The position numbers and the translations under genes were made by a program. From assembly GCA_023333565.1 (NCBI GenBank), contig JAJKFH010001480.1:930001-994000 (forward strand): a DNA stretch of 64,000 nucleotides, read 5' to 3'. This DNA comes from Puffinus mauretanicus. Taxonomy: Eukaryota > Chordata > Aves > Procellariiformes > Procellariidae. The notes under the pieces are model-generated. The model was not told the origin of the DNA, ran no database searches, and was given only the letters and a program-made list of their open reading frames with translations. Below, piece after piece: positions 13,600-26,200 of the stretch. Every line of letters begins with the position of its first letter. Positions within the stretch are counted from its first letter, which is position 1.

Positions 13600-14275
13600 T
13601 TCTGTCAAGCTCCCCTTCCTCTCCTACGCTGCAAATACTCCCCAGCTGAGGGTCTCCCGGTGCCCTGGCAGCCGCAGCCCTCGGCTGCACACAGCTGTGT
13701 GTGGGGTGACCCACGCGAGCAGCCTTTCCCACATCAGGAAGCGAGTGCCACGTCCCGGTCCTGCTTACCTCTCCTCACAGCCACCCGTCCCCGCTGGTGT
13801 GACAGCGCATGGCATGGCCAGTGGCTGGGGCCTGAGGGCAGGGACATGGGCATCCTCCCTGTTTCGGAGTTGGCATCCTGGAACGCATCATTTGGGGGGC
13901 CGGGCACCGGCAGCGGGCCCCTCTCCGGCCCCTGGTACAGTACACACAAGGTAAGTGCTGTGCAGCATCATGCTGGGGCCCAAGAACGAGTGGGGTTGGG
14001 GAGAGCGGGGTAATCATTTCTGCCCCCCCCGCCCCCGTCCTCCGAAGAGCCCCCTTCCAGCGCCTGTTTGCTGCTGACACCTGCTCTCTCTTCACCCCGA
14101 TGTTCAGCCCGCACCGCCCTGGCTTCCCCCTCCAAGCCGTCCTTTCTGAGCAGGAACCGGGCAGAGAGCTGTGCTGTTCTGCGCTAGCACATCGCTGGTT
14201 TTTGTCATCAGTGTTTCTGTCGCTGTCAGTGCTGTCAGTGTATTTGGGCAACTGCAAAAAAGAGACTGAAGCGGC
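13600..14275 (+). promoter_or_regulatory. NIPAL2: CpG-enriched putative NIPAL2 promoter and 5' end
   Basis: GC content rises sharply and I count about 33 CpG dinucleotides by eye between 13628 and 14275, against a CpG-poor surround. The first coding exon lies inside the block, and no TATA box is evident upstream of it, which fits a CpG-type promoter. Short C-runs (C8-G-C5 near 14023-14038) are downstream of the exon 1 donor, in the start of intron 1. The transcription start site cannot be fixed from sequence; the 5' UTR presumably lies somewhere in about 13500-13845. Enrichment is moderate rather than classic. Confidence 0.5.
13846..13950 (+). CDS. NIPAL2: NIPAL2 coding exon 1 (residues 1-35)
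   Basis: This exon encodes the hydrophilic N-terminus, starting MGILPVSEL and ending GPWYSTHK directly before the strong donor GTAAGT at 13951 (phase 0). The GPGTGSGPLSG-WY stretch aligns with the gly/ser-rich N-terminus of mammalian NIPAL2, which is what identifies this isolated exon. The ATG at 13846 has a good Kozak context (G at -3 and +4). Residues 13-15 (NAS) form an N-glycosylation sequon, in the region where the mammalian protein also has one, which fits an extracytoplasmic N-terminus. The frame stays open upstream to an ATG at 13528, but that extension has no family resemblance, so 13846 is preferred. Confidence 0.82.
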
Positions 14276-17200
14276 CCCTGAGAACTAGCAAGTTGTAGCA
14301 TCTGCTAACAATAAAAATGAATTGGAGGTTGATTAAACCCTTTACCTTTTCCCTGGTTTTTGCTTCACAAACTAGGAGGCATTGGAGGATACTCAACATT
14401 CTTGTTTTTCACTGCATAAGAAGCAAACCACTTTTTTACGATGCAAAGTATTGGTATAAATTGTGCATAAAATGGCTTGCAACTAACTGCTCTCCTTTCT
14501 CTGCGAGCAGCCCAGTAGCAGGTCATAACCCGGGGAAAGTCCCAAAAACTTTCCCCTCTGGATTCTGCATTTGCTACTAGGTTGATATCCGGATGGCGGA
14601 GGCATTTCTCAGCCCCAAGTTCTCAGAGGGAAGGAGAACTCTGAATTCCTGTGCTCGAGTCCCCAGAGCAGCAGGACTTCTGGCTGATGGCTGGTGGCAG
14701 TGCTTCCCAGGGCCAGAGCTGGGATCTTTTATGGGAGACAAGAGTGTGGAGCCAAGGATTACTGTGGGTTTGGGAGTTAGGGCCCCGGGGCTGGGAGTGC
14801 TTGCAGAGCTGCCGGAGGAAGGCAGCAATAGGGAACTCCCTTGGCAAGGGGACACCCACCTGCGTGTCACGGTGGGGTTATCAGTTTGCTTGCAAAACAT
14901 TCCAGCCCTGCTCCTGTACTTCTCGGGGTGGTTGTGTGAGGATTGCTGTGTTTTAAGCCTGGTGGTTTTTTGGGAAGACCTGAATCAATTTTTAGTGTTG
15001 CTTGGGTATCTGCAGGTGAGACTGGTTTTCTGTGCTTCCATTTACTTGTAGAGTTGAGTCTTTGGAGCAGGTAATGTGTAACTATGGGTCATGTGTTTCT
15101 GCCAACCTTCATTTTTCCAATAGTTAGATTCTTCTGTGCACCCCCATTTTCACATTATACATTTTGGAAACATCAGTAACCATTTCCCCCCTCCATTCCT
15201 GGCTATCCTGGCTGTGATTCAGTGGATCAGCCCAGTTTCAGGTCTTCACACAGGGGCTCTTTCTCTTCCCCTTTTCTTGAGGCCATTTCATCCTCTTGAT
15301 TTGGTTTGAAGAGGAGCTCTTTGCTTTCTGCCTCTATAAGAGACCATAACTGCACCAGCTCTCATCTGCCTGGAAACATCCCAGGAAAGCTGAGGTGAAT
15401 TGTTTTTGTGGGGGATATTTTTCAGCCCCGTCAGCCCCACGAACCATCAGGAGGCGAAAGAGTGAGATCTCCTTTCAAGAGCCCCTAGATATGAGGGGCT
15501 CAGCATGGCTTCCAGCCGCAGCTGCCCAGTGCCACGTGGGCATGAGAGACATTCACGTGGAATCAGCAGACCTTACACATGCATTAGGGAAATTTGGGGC
15601 ACTAGAGTAAGCCTTGAACGATGTCTGTAAACACTCAGCTCCCTGGAAGAAGTTAAAGTGCCTGAGTCTGTGTGGCTCTGTAGTATAATGCCTCCTTGTG
15701 CTGGCATTAGATTTCTCTGGGTTTTTTTATTTGGGGTTATTCTTCTGCCAGGTCCCTGATCAGGCTAATTGGTGCTAGCTGTCAGCATGAGGGTAGCAGG
15801 GGGAATGCGTGCTCTTGGGAAAAAAGGGTGGACTTCTCCTCGGCATCAGTGTGGATGTAACTTGATTGACACTGCTCGAGGAACTGCACCTCTGAAATCT
15901 GCCACACAGGATCCTGTGCTCCCACAGCCTGTCTCAGTGCTGCGTTGTTTGTCAGGGGACATGGGCGTGTTTAATGATGCAGTAAAATCTGATGAATTAT
16001 GTACTTAGTTACCTGCAGTATTTCCTGACAGACTAATATTATTGTAATATTTTTGAGTCTGCTGCAGTAATGAACGTAAGAAGCCACCACATGTGGATTT
16101 AGTCTGCTTAATAGAAAGTGTATGTAATTGCTTCAATTTAATCCTTTTTTAATTCCCTCAGCACTTCTGAAAGGTTGTTTGTTTATTTCCAATATTGTTG
16201 TTTATGGACAAAAACATTTTGCAAGATCAGTTGAGATTATTAACTACAATATTGATCTTGGTTTGACTTTGTATCAGAGAAGGAGAAAAGAGCTGGACGG
16301 CAGTAGTCAATGAAAACTCGGATGTAAACTCCTTCCATAACTCAGTAGTTCACACGGCTGTTGTGTGTAGTCACTGTGTGTAGTTGTTCAAGTGCGGAAG
16401 CTGAGCTGGAGGTGGAAATTTGTTTCACTTCTGCTTCTTTTTCCTCCTTTGCCTGCCTCTTAAAAACTTGGAGTTATTACTGGCTGCCCAGACACTCACC
16501 TCGAGAGATTGTTTTATTTCATGGGTTGTGGTAATAAATCATTTTGGCTCTATATTTGAGGTTTAAAATGTTGACAGCTCTTTCAGATGGATCCGTGGCC
16601 TCTTGTGCCATGACAATATATCACAGCCTGTAACAGGCCATACGTGCAGGTGGCGAGTATGTGCAGCCAGGAAACCTGATCCTTCGTGTGCTCTAATCAG
16701 CAGGCGGTGGTGGCTGCTATCAGGTGTGATGAGAGATCCTACGGATTCTATGCTACCTTCTATCGTATACATGAAATCTAGATTTTGTGTGAAGTGCCAC
16801 AAATAAGATTTTTAGCTCATTCTGTTCAAGGAGAAAGTCTTCAGTGCTTCAACTCACCCCACCTTGCTAAGGGCTTGATGTCTAGTGCCATTGAGCCTCA
16901 GCAAGGTGAGGGCATGGTTTGGTCCCGGTTTCTTCCAGTGGCAGCACAGTCCTTTGGTACTTCGGCTGCTGTGGGGGCTGCTGCCCCTGTGCTTTGAAAG
17001 ACCCAGTGTAGGAGGGCAGGGAGCTGCCACCATGGAGAGGAAGATTATTTCTCCGTTTCCCTTGGCTGAGGAAGCACCCCAGAAACAGTGAGGGCCTCTT
17101 CAGCTGGCACTGCCACCAGAGAAAAGAGTTGTCATGGCACATCCTACAAACATTCAGCAGGATATTTTAAGCACTCAAAAAATGAAATTTCCAATCATGG

Positions 17201-20200
17201 TTTTCAATCAGGGAAAGCTCTAGAGCAAGCCAAGGTGTCCATAGAAGTGCGAGTGGGAGCCAAAAGAGAAAGGGCAGCATGGCCACAGCGCACATGAGTT
17301 TCAGGGCAGCTTTCCTCTGCAAGAAGCAACCACCGGATATTATCAGGGTATTAAAGGTGAAGACAAACCCTCCTGTTTTTTTCCACTTCAAGTGTTCTGT
17401 AAGGTTTTTTTAATGTCATTTTCTCAGTCTCTGTAGGGTACCTCATGCTGCAGTCTGCTCACTGATGGGCTGCAGATGTTAACTGTTTCAGGTTAATTGA
17501 TAAACCAATCCCCAAGCATGGGCAGAGTAGAGACAAACATGTCCTCACCCAGCTCTCTGCTGCTGTACTCATCTGTAAAAACTACGGTGAAAAGTATTTC
17601 CTCTTCCCCTCCAGCTCCTTATTCTAAAACCCTTCACCAAAAGCAAACAAGGGTATCTAAACACTGACTCAATTTCATCATGTTGTTCTTTACCTGTCAG
17701 ATTTCAGAATTCACACAGTTTCAGTTTCCTTTATTTTATGGGGGAATGTGTATGGGAGAAAATGCATCCTGTTTTCGTAGGTAGGAAATGTGTGTTATTT
17801 TCAGCCCTTATAAATCAAAAGTGAGGAAGAGGACTTTGTTCAGCCTTTCAAATGCACTTTTTTTGAATCAGTCATAGGGAATCTAAAAGTCAAAGCTTGT
17901 AGTGATGAAGCATTACAAACGGTTGCTGCCAGTGCTGGTGCACGCTCTTCTGGTGGTGTTTTGCTAACAGGAATCCAGTAGCATTTCCATGGCTCAGTCC
18001 CCATTTAATTAAGCTCTGCTAGAAAAGGATGTGTGGCTTTGGGTCATAAATGCAGGACTGTCAGCTGGGCCAGCTTTGCACCCAACCTTTCAGGCTCTGC
18101 CAGAGGTGTGGGTCTGATCTGCTGGGGATGGTGCTCTGATTAGCATGAGTGAGAAGTTGACATGAGAAAGCAAAACAGAGCACTGGTTAGAAAGGGTGAC
18201 CCGTATCTTTTTTACAACCTCATACATCCATTCTGCCTTGCCAACCATCAACTGTCCCTGCAGATGTAAAGATCACAACATGCCTGGTGTGAAATGAGCA
18301 CAAGGCTTATATAAGCTGCAGCCTCCAGTTAAAGAAAGATCAGCTGTTGCATGGAACTTATTCATTACTCAAAGGTAAGGGATATAAGAACAGGAGAGCC
18401 TTACCCCTTGCCTGTCCCCTTGCATGGACTATAAGCATGTTTGTACCATCGCGACTCTCAAATTCCTTAGGGAAATGTAGCTTTTTTCCTTCAATCACTG
18501 CAAGCAGTGTGGGAGTAAACCATGGAGCACTTTATACCTCCTAATATAGAGGAGGCAGGGGATGGGGCAGCAGGTCTGGAACAGATGCCCTGGGTGGGAA
18601 AGTAGCCCAAAGACTGGAGGTAGTATGCAGCTTTCCAAGCCAGCCTGAGGAGTCACCTGCTTATCTGGTTTCCACCAGGCACTACTCTGGCTCCCAGAAC
18701 AGCCTAATTCCCTAGTGCTGTGTTATTGGCAGGCCTCTATCACCCTGCTCGGGTTTCTCCTACCAAGGCTGGAAGGTGCCTGTGGCAGTTTTCCCCCCAA
18801 AGCCCAGCATGGTGCTGGGCAGCAGATACAACAAACCAACTCATCTCCACGTTTTGAGCTTGGGGCACACAGACCCAAAGGAAATGCTATTGATGGGAGG
18901 CCTCATCCTCCATCTGTTCTGGACACTTTCATCTCTTCAGCATTGCTGGCAGAGTTGCTTAAATGTGTGCTTCCTAGCCTGACAGCCAACAGAAGCTGAT
19001 GGGCAAAGCCCTTTTATTTAGGCTGACAACTCACAGTTCATTTTGACCGAAGCAGTCGTGGTGGGTCCTCTTGGACACCTCAGCCAGGACATTGGAAACA
19101 ACTGTCCTTGCAGGGCTGGGGCCATGCTGAGCACCAGCTATAGCTCTGCCGAGTGCCTATTCCCTGATTCTCACTGGGCTATTTTTCTCAAATCTCAGAC
19201 TGCTTTCAGTGCTTCCCCTCCCAACAGCTGCTATGGTAAAATGAATTTTCAGTTTTTCTGAGGACATTAGAGAACATGTGGATTTGATTTTACTTTTTTG
19301 TTTTAATGATTAAGGTGACAGAGAGTTAAACAGGAGCTTCATAATTACGCTAATCTGTTTTAAGAGGTTTGAGAATGTTAATTTGGAAATTTCTAGGCAA
19401 TAAGGAACATTACAATTCTTGTCATTTGTCAGAAAGCGGATGCAGAAGGCAAATGCAAAGAAACTTGAGTCACAAGGTATACATATCCTACCTAAAGCAG
19501 AAATTAGTTTTGCTCTGGACTGCTTCAAAATGGTATTTTACAGAAAGATTGGGGGCATAGTGCAGACTCTGTCTGATATCCAGCTCAGCCACTGACTACT
19601 GGGCTTAAAACATAAGTACTGCTCTTCAGCACAGTGATCCAGAATAGCAGAATCAGATTTAGTCTGGAGCCAGCAAAGTAGGGTGAGTGCTCCTCTTCCC
19701 TTAGTCAGCACTGAGTAGGAAATACCAGGCATGGGATGAGTCTGAATCCCTACCCTGCTTTGGAGGTGTCTGGCTCAGTGCAGCGCTTCGCCCTCCCTGC
19801 CCCCAACTTCTGGACTACTCTGCAAATAATGGACTTCAAGTTAAACTGGCTGCGGCTGCTGTGTTGGTTTTGGTGTCTCACAGCCTTGCCTGGGAATTGC
19901 AAGGTGATGTAGGGTGAAGGTCTGGCTGCTTAGGCAAACACCTGCTACTGACATTTCATGAGGTTGCTCTGTGGATCTAGGACATCGCTGCCATCCAAAG
20001 AGGTGGTGTTGCTCTCATCTTGAATCTGTGCTTCTGCTGCTTCATTTGCCCTAGTGTTCATTTGACTCTTTGATAAGGCAGTTTGTCTGGCTAAATCAAC
20101 AGAAAAATACTCATTGATATAATTTTTTAAATAAAAGTTGCCCTTCTCATAAAATCTCACCTATGACATCGTGGTCCCTTACGACTTTGTGACGCAAAGG

Positions 20201-23200
20201 AGTCTTTATTGCTCTTTAAAGCTGAAGTATGATCTTTCTCTTTGTATGCTCTTGAAGTCTGCTTTGGGCATCAAAAAAAAAGATGTCTGAATCTTATCCT
20301 TGCATGTCTCCAACAGTCTGCTGGATCTGATTAACTCCTGTTTGAAGGAATCAAAAGAATCCAAATGACTCAAGTAGAAATTTGACCAAACTCAAAGCCC
20401 AAAGCTTTAGAAAGATAAGCAAACAGCAGACTGTGCACTTCAGTCATAAGGGAAGTGAGGACCTTTGGCTAACCTAGTAACTGGAGGCTGTGATTATTCC
20501 ATTTGGAGTTTTGGTGACATGTATAAACTGTTATGCTCATGTTTGTAATGTCACCACAGATTGTCCTGGAAGAATGGCATTCGTTAATGTGAACAGTTGG
20601 GAGATATGCTTTCCATTCTGTGACTAATCTGGACTTTGAAACGTACTGCCAGCAGCTTCAAAAGACAGCCAGTTGGTGTGCGAATCAACGCCAGGCCTGG
20701 AGCAGAGATCTTAAGAAATGTGGCAGTGATATTTGCAGAATATGCTCAAAAGTAAATAGTCAATATCAAATCAAACAGATGTGTACTGCTTAAACTGAGG
20801 TTATACCAGTATAACTGCATTCTCCTCCATGATGTCCGTGGTTGATTTACATCATCTAGGCCAGAAGCTTTGGCCTTGTTTGGTGATATGAACTGTTTAG
20901 CCTGTAATAGGGAACTGAAGAGAGATTATGGAACTGTGATAGGGAGAAATCACAGGATCGTTGGAGTTTAACTCTTGGATGAGGCACGCAGTGACTCTCT
21001 CGCTACATTCCCCTTCGTATCCTGCTGTGTTCTGCAGAAACAACCCTGTGATGCAGAGGCCTGTGGTGAATGCAAGGTCTGGGCCATGATGAGTGCAAGG
21101 TTTGGAGGAAACACCTCCATGTATGGAAGCAATGACTCACAGCAAAGCAAATGCTGGCTTCTTGGACATGGCTTCTTCATGCTGGCTGAGGTGAAGTAGT
21201 AACATAGAAGTACATCTCCTCTTGTGGACAAGACTAGCTCTTGCTGACATTTAATCCCCTAGAACAAAATCAGCTTCATGGGAGCTAAAATCTCCACCAG
21301 AGTCTTAGCTAACATGTCCAATGACTGAACTGTCATCCTGCTCAAAACAAAGTCATTTTGCCAGCTGGTATGGATTGCACTTGAAGCCTTTTTCTTCAAC
21401 AGCCAAGGATATCTCCACTGGAAAAAGGTTCCTGTGAAAAACAACCAAAATATGGGTTTTGTGTACATAACAGACTTGTACCCAGATAGTTAACTCCTAA
21501 TTAAATACTACTTTAATTTTTTGGGCCTCCAGCTTGGGAGTAAATGGATTGTGACTCCATTTACTTTGTTTTATGACTCTAACCTATTATTTCTTAATGT
21601 TTCTCTTCCATTTTTGTGGGGGTTTGGGTTTTTTTTTCTGCTTTGGAATTGTCACAAGGTTCTTGAATTTATTGACTTCTAATGACATTAATCTCTTCGC
21701 TTTGTTTCTCTCTCTTTCAGTGACAATCTTTTGCTCCCTGCAGTGGCTAAAGTGCCATGAACATTATCATTCAGTGTCTGTGTTATCATGCAGCAATGAC
21801 TCAATCATCATGTCAAGATGATGGAGAGCAAAGCTTTTAGTGTCTGCAGAAGCTTCAGTCAAACAAATAATAGCAACTTTAATCTGATCAAGACTCTAGC
21901 TCCATCTCTTGACTATTGTACTGGTTTTGGCTGGAGTTAATTTTCTTCATGGTAGCTAGTATGGGGCTATGTTTTGGATTTGTGATGAAAACAGTGGTGA
22001 TAACATGGGGATGTTTTAGTTATTGTTGAACAGTGCTTGCACAGTATGAAGGCATTTACTGTTTCTTATGCTGCCCTGCCAGCAAGTAGGCTGGGGGTGC
22101 ACAAGAAGTTGGGATGGGACACAGCCGGGACAGCTGACCCCAACTGACCAAAGGGATATTCCATACCATATGACACCGTGCTCAGCAATAAAAGCTGGGG
22201 GAAGAAGGAGGAAGAGGGAGGACATTTGGAGTTATGATGACATGTCTTCCCAAGTAACCGTTATGTGTGATGAAGCCCTGCTTTCCTGGTAGCGGCTGAA
22301 CGCGTGCCTGCTGATGGGATATAGTGAATGAATTCCTCATTTTCTTTGCTTGCGCATGCAGCTTTTGCTTTACCTATTAAACTGTCTTTATCTCAACTCA
22401 CGAATTTTCACGCTTTTATCCTTCTGGTTCTCTCCCCCATCTTGCTGGGGAGGGGTGAGCGAGCGGCTATGTGGGGCTGAGCTGCTGGCTGGAGTTAAAC
22501 TGCAACAACTGCAGATCAGAGGCTATAACAAACTAAAAAGCAATGAGTGGTTTACAAAAGCATAGAGAGGATAGCATCTGACTCAGGAAAAGAGTGCTCA
22601 GTTCTCCTTCATTTTTTTAATTCCTGAAAGGGAGTAGACAGAATTTATCTTCATGGCCCCATCTCTACAATAATCCCTGTCAAGAAGAATCTTTCTAACT
22701 ATAATATCCTATACAATACTAAAATACCGGGAAAAAAGACACCAAGTTCTGTATGGGAGAATCCACATAAGGTACAGTTGCTGAAAGATCAATAATACTC
22801 AAAACTGGGGAAAAAATCTGCCACCTCGTTATCTCTTTAAGTGCAACAGAGAATTTAGAAAGGTGATAAAGGCACCTAGAAGGGATCATCCAGCTAAACT
22901 GATTTCTGTTTTCTGCAACAGAAGGCAACTATGTAGTAGATGTTTTGGATTCTTGTGAACTAGACACCTACTCCTTATGTTAACACCCACTATGAACTAG
23001 AAAATGGTAACCAATACTTTAAACCAGGTTACAGTTTGTAGCAAAAAATCAAAATGCACAACTGCAGTGTGTGACAGCTGGGAAAACATGAGCCCATTGC
23101 CTATATCTCAGGCCCCTGCAAGAAATTTGCATGTGAGATCATTTCTTTAAAGAGTTTATTTGTTATCCCCAGATTTGCAGAAGCATCTGCAAATTAAATG

Positions 23201-26200
23201 CATCCAGTTGTGTGTTTGTGTGTCTATACATCCATATACATACATGTGAATATTTTAGACACTGCAAGACCTCCTGTTTTTAAATCATCAGTTGTTTATA
23301 TTTAAATGAATAATGTGGCTAACCAGAAGGTTCTGCCTTCTGGAGTCCAGTCATTTTTTTTGCATTAGGAACTATCTGTAAATGATTAACACTCTCTGTG
23401 GAAATGAAACTAGGAGAGCCAAGTGCATGAGGTGCAGGAAGGAAAGCAAGGAACTAAAATACAGCACCCCTCCTCTGTAGGAACAACAGACCGAAGGGCC
23501 TTTGGGCTGCCCATTCCCCTATCATAAAATCAAGTAATTCTTTTAACAGATGGATCAAACTTCATTCTAAATGCAGTCAGATCTTTTCTTTTTCCCCTCC
23601 TCTGTTGTTACTCCTGTTAGAAACTGTTCTGAAATGCCACTGCCTTGGAAGTGTCCTCATTTCCAGCCTACGTTTACGTAGCACGTGTGACACCGGGGTT
23701 CAACAACTGAGCATGTTCACTTGGGTTGTGATGTAGAGAAGTGTTTTCTGTGCACATCAAAGGAAGGGTTAGTTGTAGCTAACAGAGGATTAATTGAGAC
23801 TGGATGAGAGACAAGCCTGCCTTTGTTGGAAAGTGATGCGGGAGAGGGGCATGCTGGAAAAGGCATGTCATTCCCCTGCTCTTCTCGGGTGGTAAAGGGA
23901 GATTTTTATATGAAAGTTCTTTCTAGGATTTGGTAAATAATGTATTAAGCTGGCTACATTGCTGTCAGGGTTTTGTGTATCTGATTTAAGTGGAATTAGA
24001 AATAGGTCATTTGTACTCCAGCAAGACTTGTGCTACAATAACAAGAGGGAATGAGCTAGCTATGCTTGGTTTGGAGGCATGTTTGTGTGTACCCGCAGAG
24101 CGAGCCATCTCTTCAACAGTACTCTCTGTGCCTTGTCCTGCAGCCTGATGTAACACTTAACAGCACTATTTACTCAGTTGTTCAGATAGCTCCCTTTTGA
24201 GCTTCCCTGTCTTCCTGAGCACAGGCAAAGCTAGGTCCATCTTGCAGGACTTGGACTGGTAAACTCCAGCTCCCCATGAGCCTTGTGTCCCCTCCTGAGC
24301 TCTCGATTTAGTGGTCCAGCGAGCCACACGAGGCAGGGAGAGGAGCAACACAGCCTCTCAATGTGAGCCAGGCTGTAGCTTCTGGGAATTAATATACCTA
24401 GGCTTTGAGTGGTCTGGCTTGAACCTTACCTTGTCCACCAGGAGCTAGACAGGGTCAAACAGGAATATCCAGAAAGCCTGCTCCTGGGCAGCAGTAGAGG
24501 GGTATCCCTGAGCCAACTGGCCATTTTGTGGGAGAAGCTGGTCACGCAATGCTGGCTTGCCTCCTTGTTTCTCCTGAGGGACCTGGAAACTGGCAAAAGT
24601 TTATAATCCTATTCTTGCTTTGCCTGGTATGTAGTTTCTATAGTTGCCATGGAGATGTTATGTGATGGTCCTTAAGAAAATCTTTCTATTAAGATGTTAT
24701 CAACTATGATTGAAATTTTTAGACCCTCTGTTATGTAGTCATTGGAGAGGCTTTTATTTGCAATATCTAACACGCAGTATTAAAAATTTGAAATGGTCTT
24801 TGATTATGCAGCAAAGTATCCCAGGCTATTCACCTGAGGAACAGTGTAAAAATCCATTCTATCCCTTCCCCATTGTCCCACTTATTTCTAATTTTGACAT
24901 TTGTTTCCTGAGAATAAGAAATTGAAATTTAGGAGTTGGGAGGTTTGGTTGTAACTCTTCAAAAAGGAAAAAAAATTACTACTCATAATGCTTGTTAACA
25001 TTATAGTGGATGGATATGTTTGTATATAACTTTAGTGAGCATATCGAAAGTTACTTCAGTATATTTCACAATTCATATTCTTTGCCTCAGTTTGTTATCC
25101 GTTATAGACATTAATTAAAGTAATCAGACCGATGAATATAAATAAGATATCATGAAAATGATTAAAGCATGGAGATGAATAGGAGGGTCCCACTCTGTAG
25201 TTGCTTTATCCTCTCAAGTTCCCACACCTTTTGATAACTTACCAGGCTCTCCTTCCAGCCTTTACATTTTGTCTCTTTTCTGGAAAAAGATATATTTTAA
25301 ATTTGTGAGGCAATGAAAGGTAAAACCTAGCAAAGGCAAGGGTACTGTAATATTCATGAGATAGGAACTTTATCTACTATGGTCTGGAATCCAGCCTGGT
25401 GACCTGTGTAAAACCTACTACTAACTGTCTTATCTCCACTCAAATTTATCCTGACTTAGTTACCAAGTTCTCCTCTCTCCTTCTGTTCCTAACAAAAATG
25501 GTGTCATATGTTTAATTCTCTCCTTCTTGTATATTGAACAATGTCCTTTTTCTTTTTTGTCACAACAAGCAAATCATATGTATTTTCATTACATGTTCCA
25601 ACACTGGTAATTACCCTTTTACTCTTATTTCAGGCCTCCTTCAGTACTTCGTATGGGCCTGAACCCATATATGAGTATATGAATTGCACTATGAAAACCA
25701 TTGAAACAAGGACCTTGTTTTCTTTATACATCTGTAAAGCACCGAGTACAGCCAGAACGCTGTGAATAATAATAGCTAAATGATAAACCTCTCCTAATTC
25801 CACATGGTGGCTCTTTGAAAAATATGGTTTTTGTTAAGGACTCTGAATTGTCCTTTCTTCAGACTTAACTCAGAGTTGGAAGTTTAGGAGACATTTTCCC
25901 CCCTTTTTTTTAATAAGCTCCATTCAGATCTGACAAAATCCTAGTTGCTGGAAACGATGTGTAGTTTTTGAAGCAGTATATGTCATTAAATTTGTTGGAA
26001 ACACCTTTAGATCACAAATGAATGCAGAAATAAAGAAAAATAGGAGGAACAGTTTAACTAGCCTTGATGAGTGAGCCGACAACATACATTTGAAGTGTTT
26101 TTTTCCTGTTTATAGTTCAACTTATAGACATAGCAAGTTTCCATAAATAATGGCCATATACCTTTTAGTCAATGCAAATTAGGTTAATCTTTCTAAGTTT

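Noticed and set aside
13528..14013. 161-codon ORF read as a stand-alone gene
   Set aside because: Only 13846-13950 matches NIPAL2; the part after 13950 runs into a strong splice donor and intron sequence.
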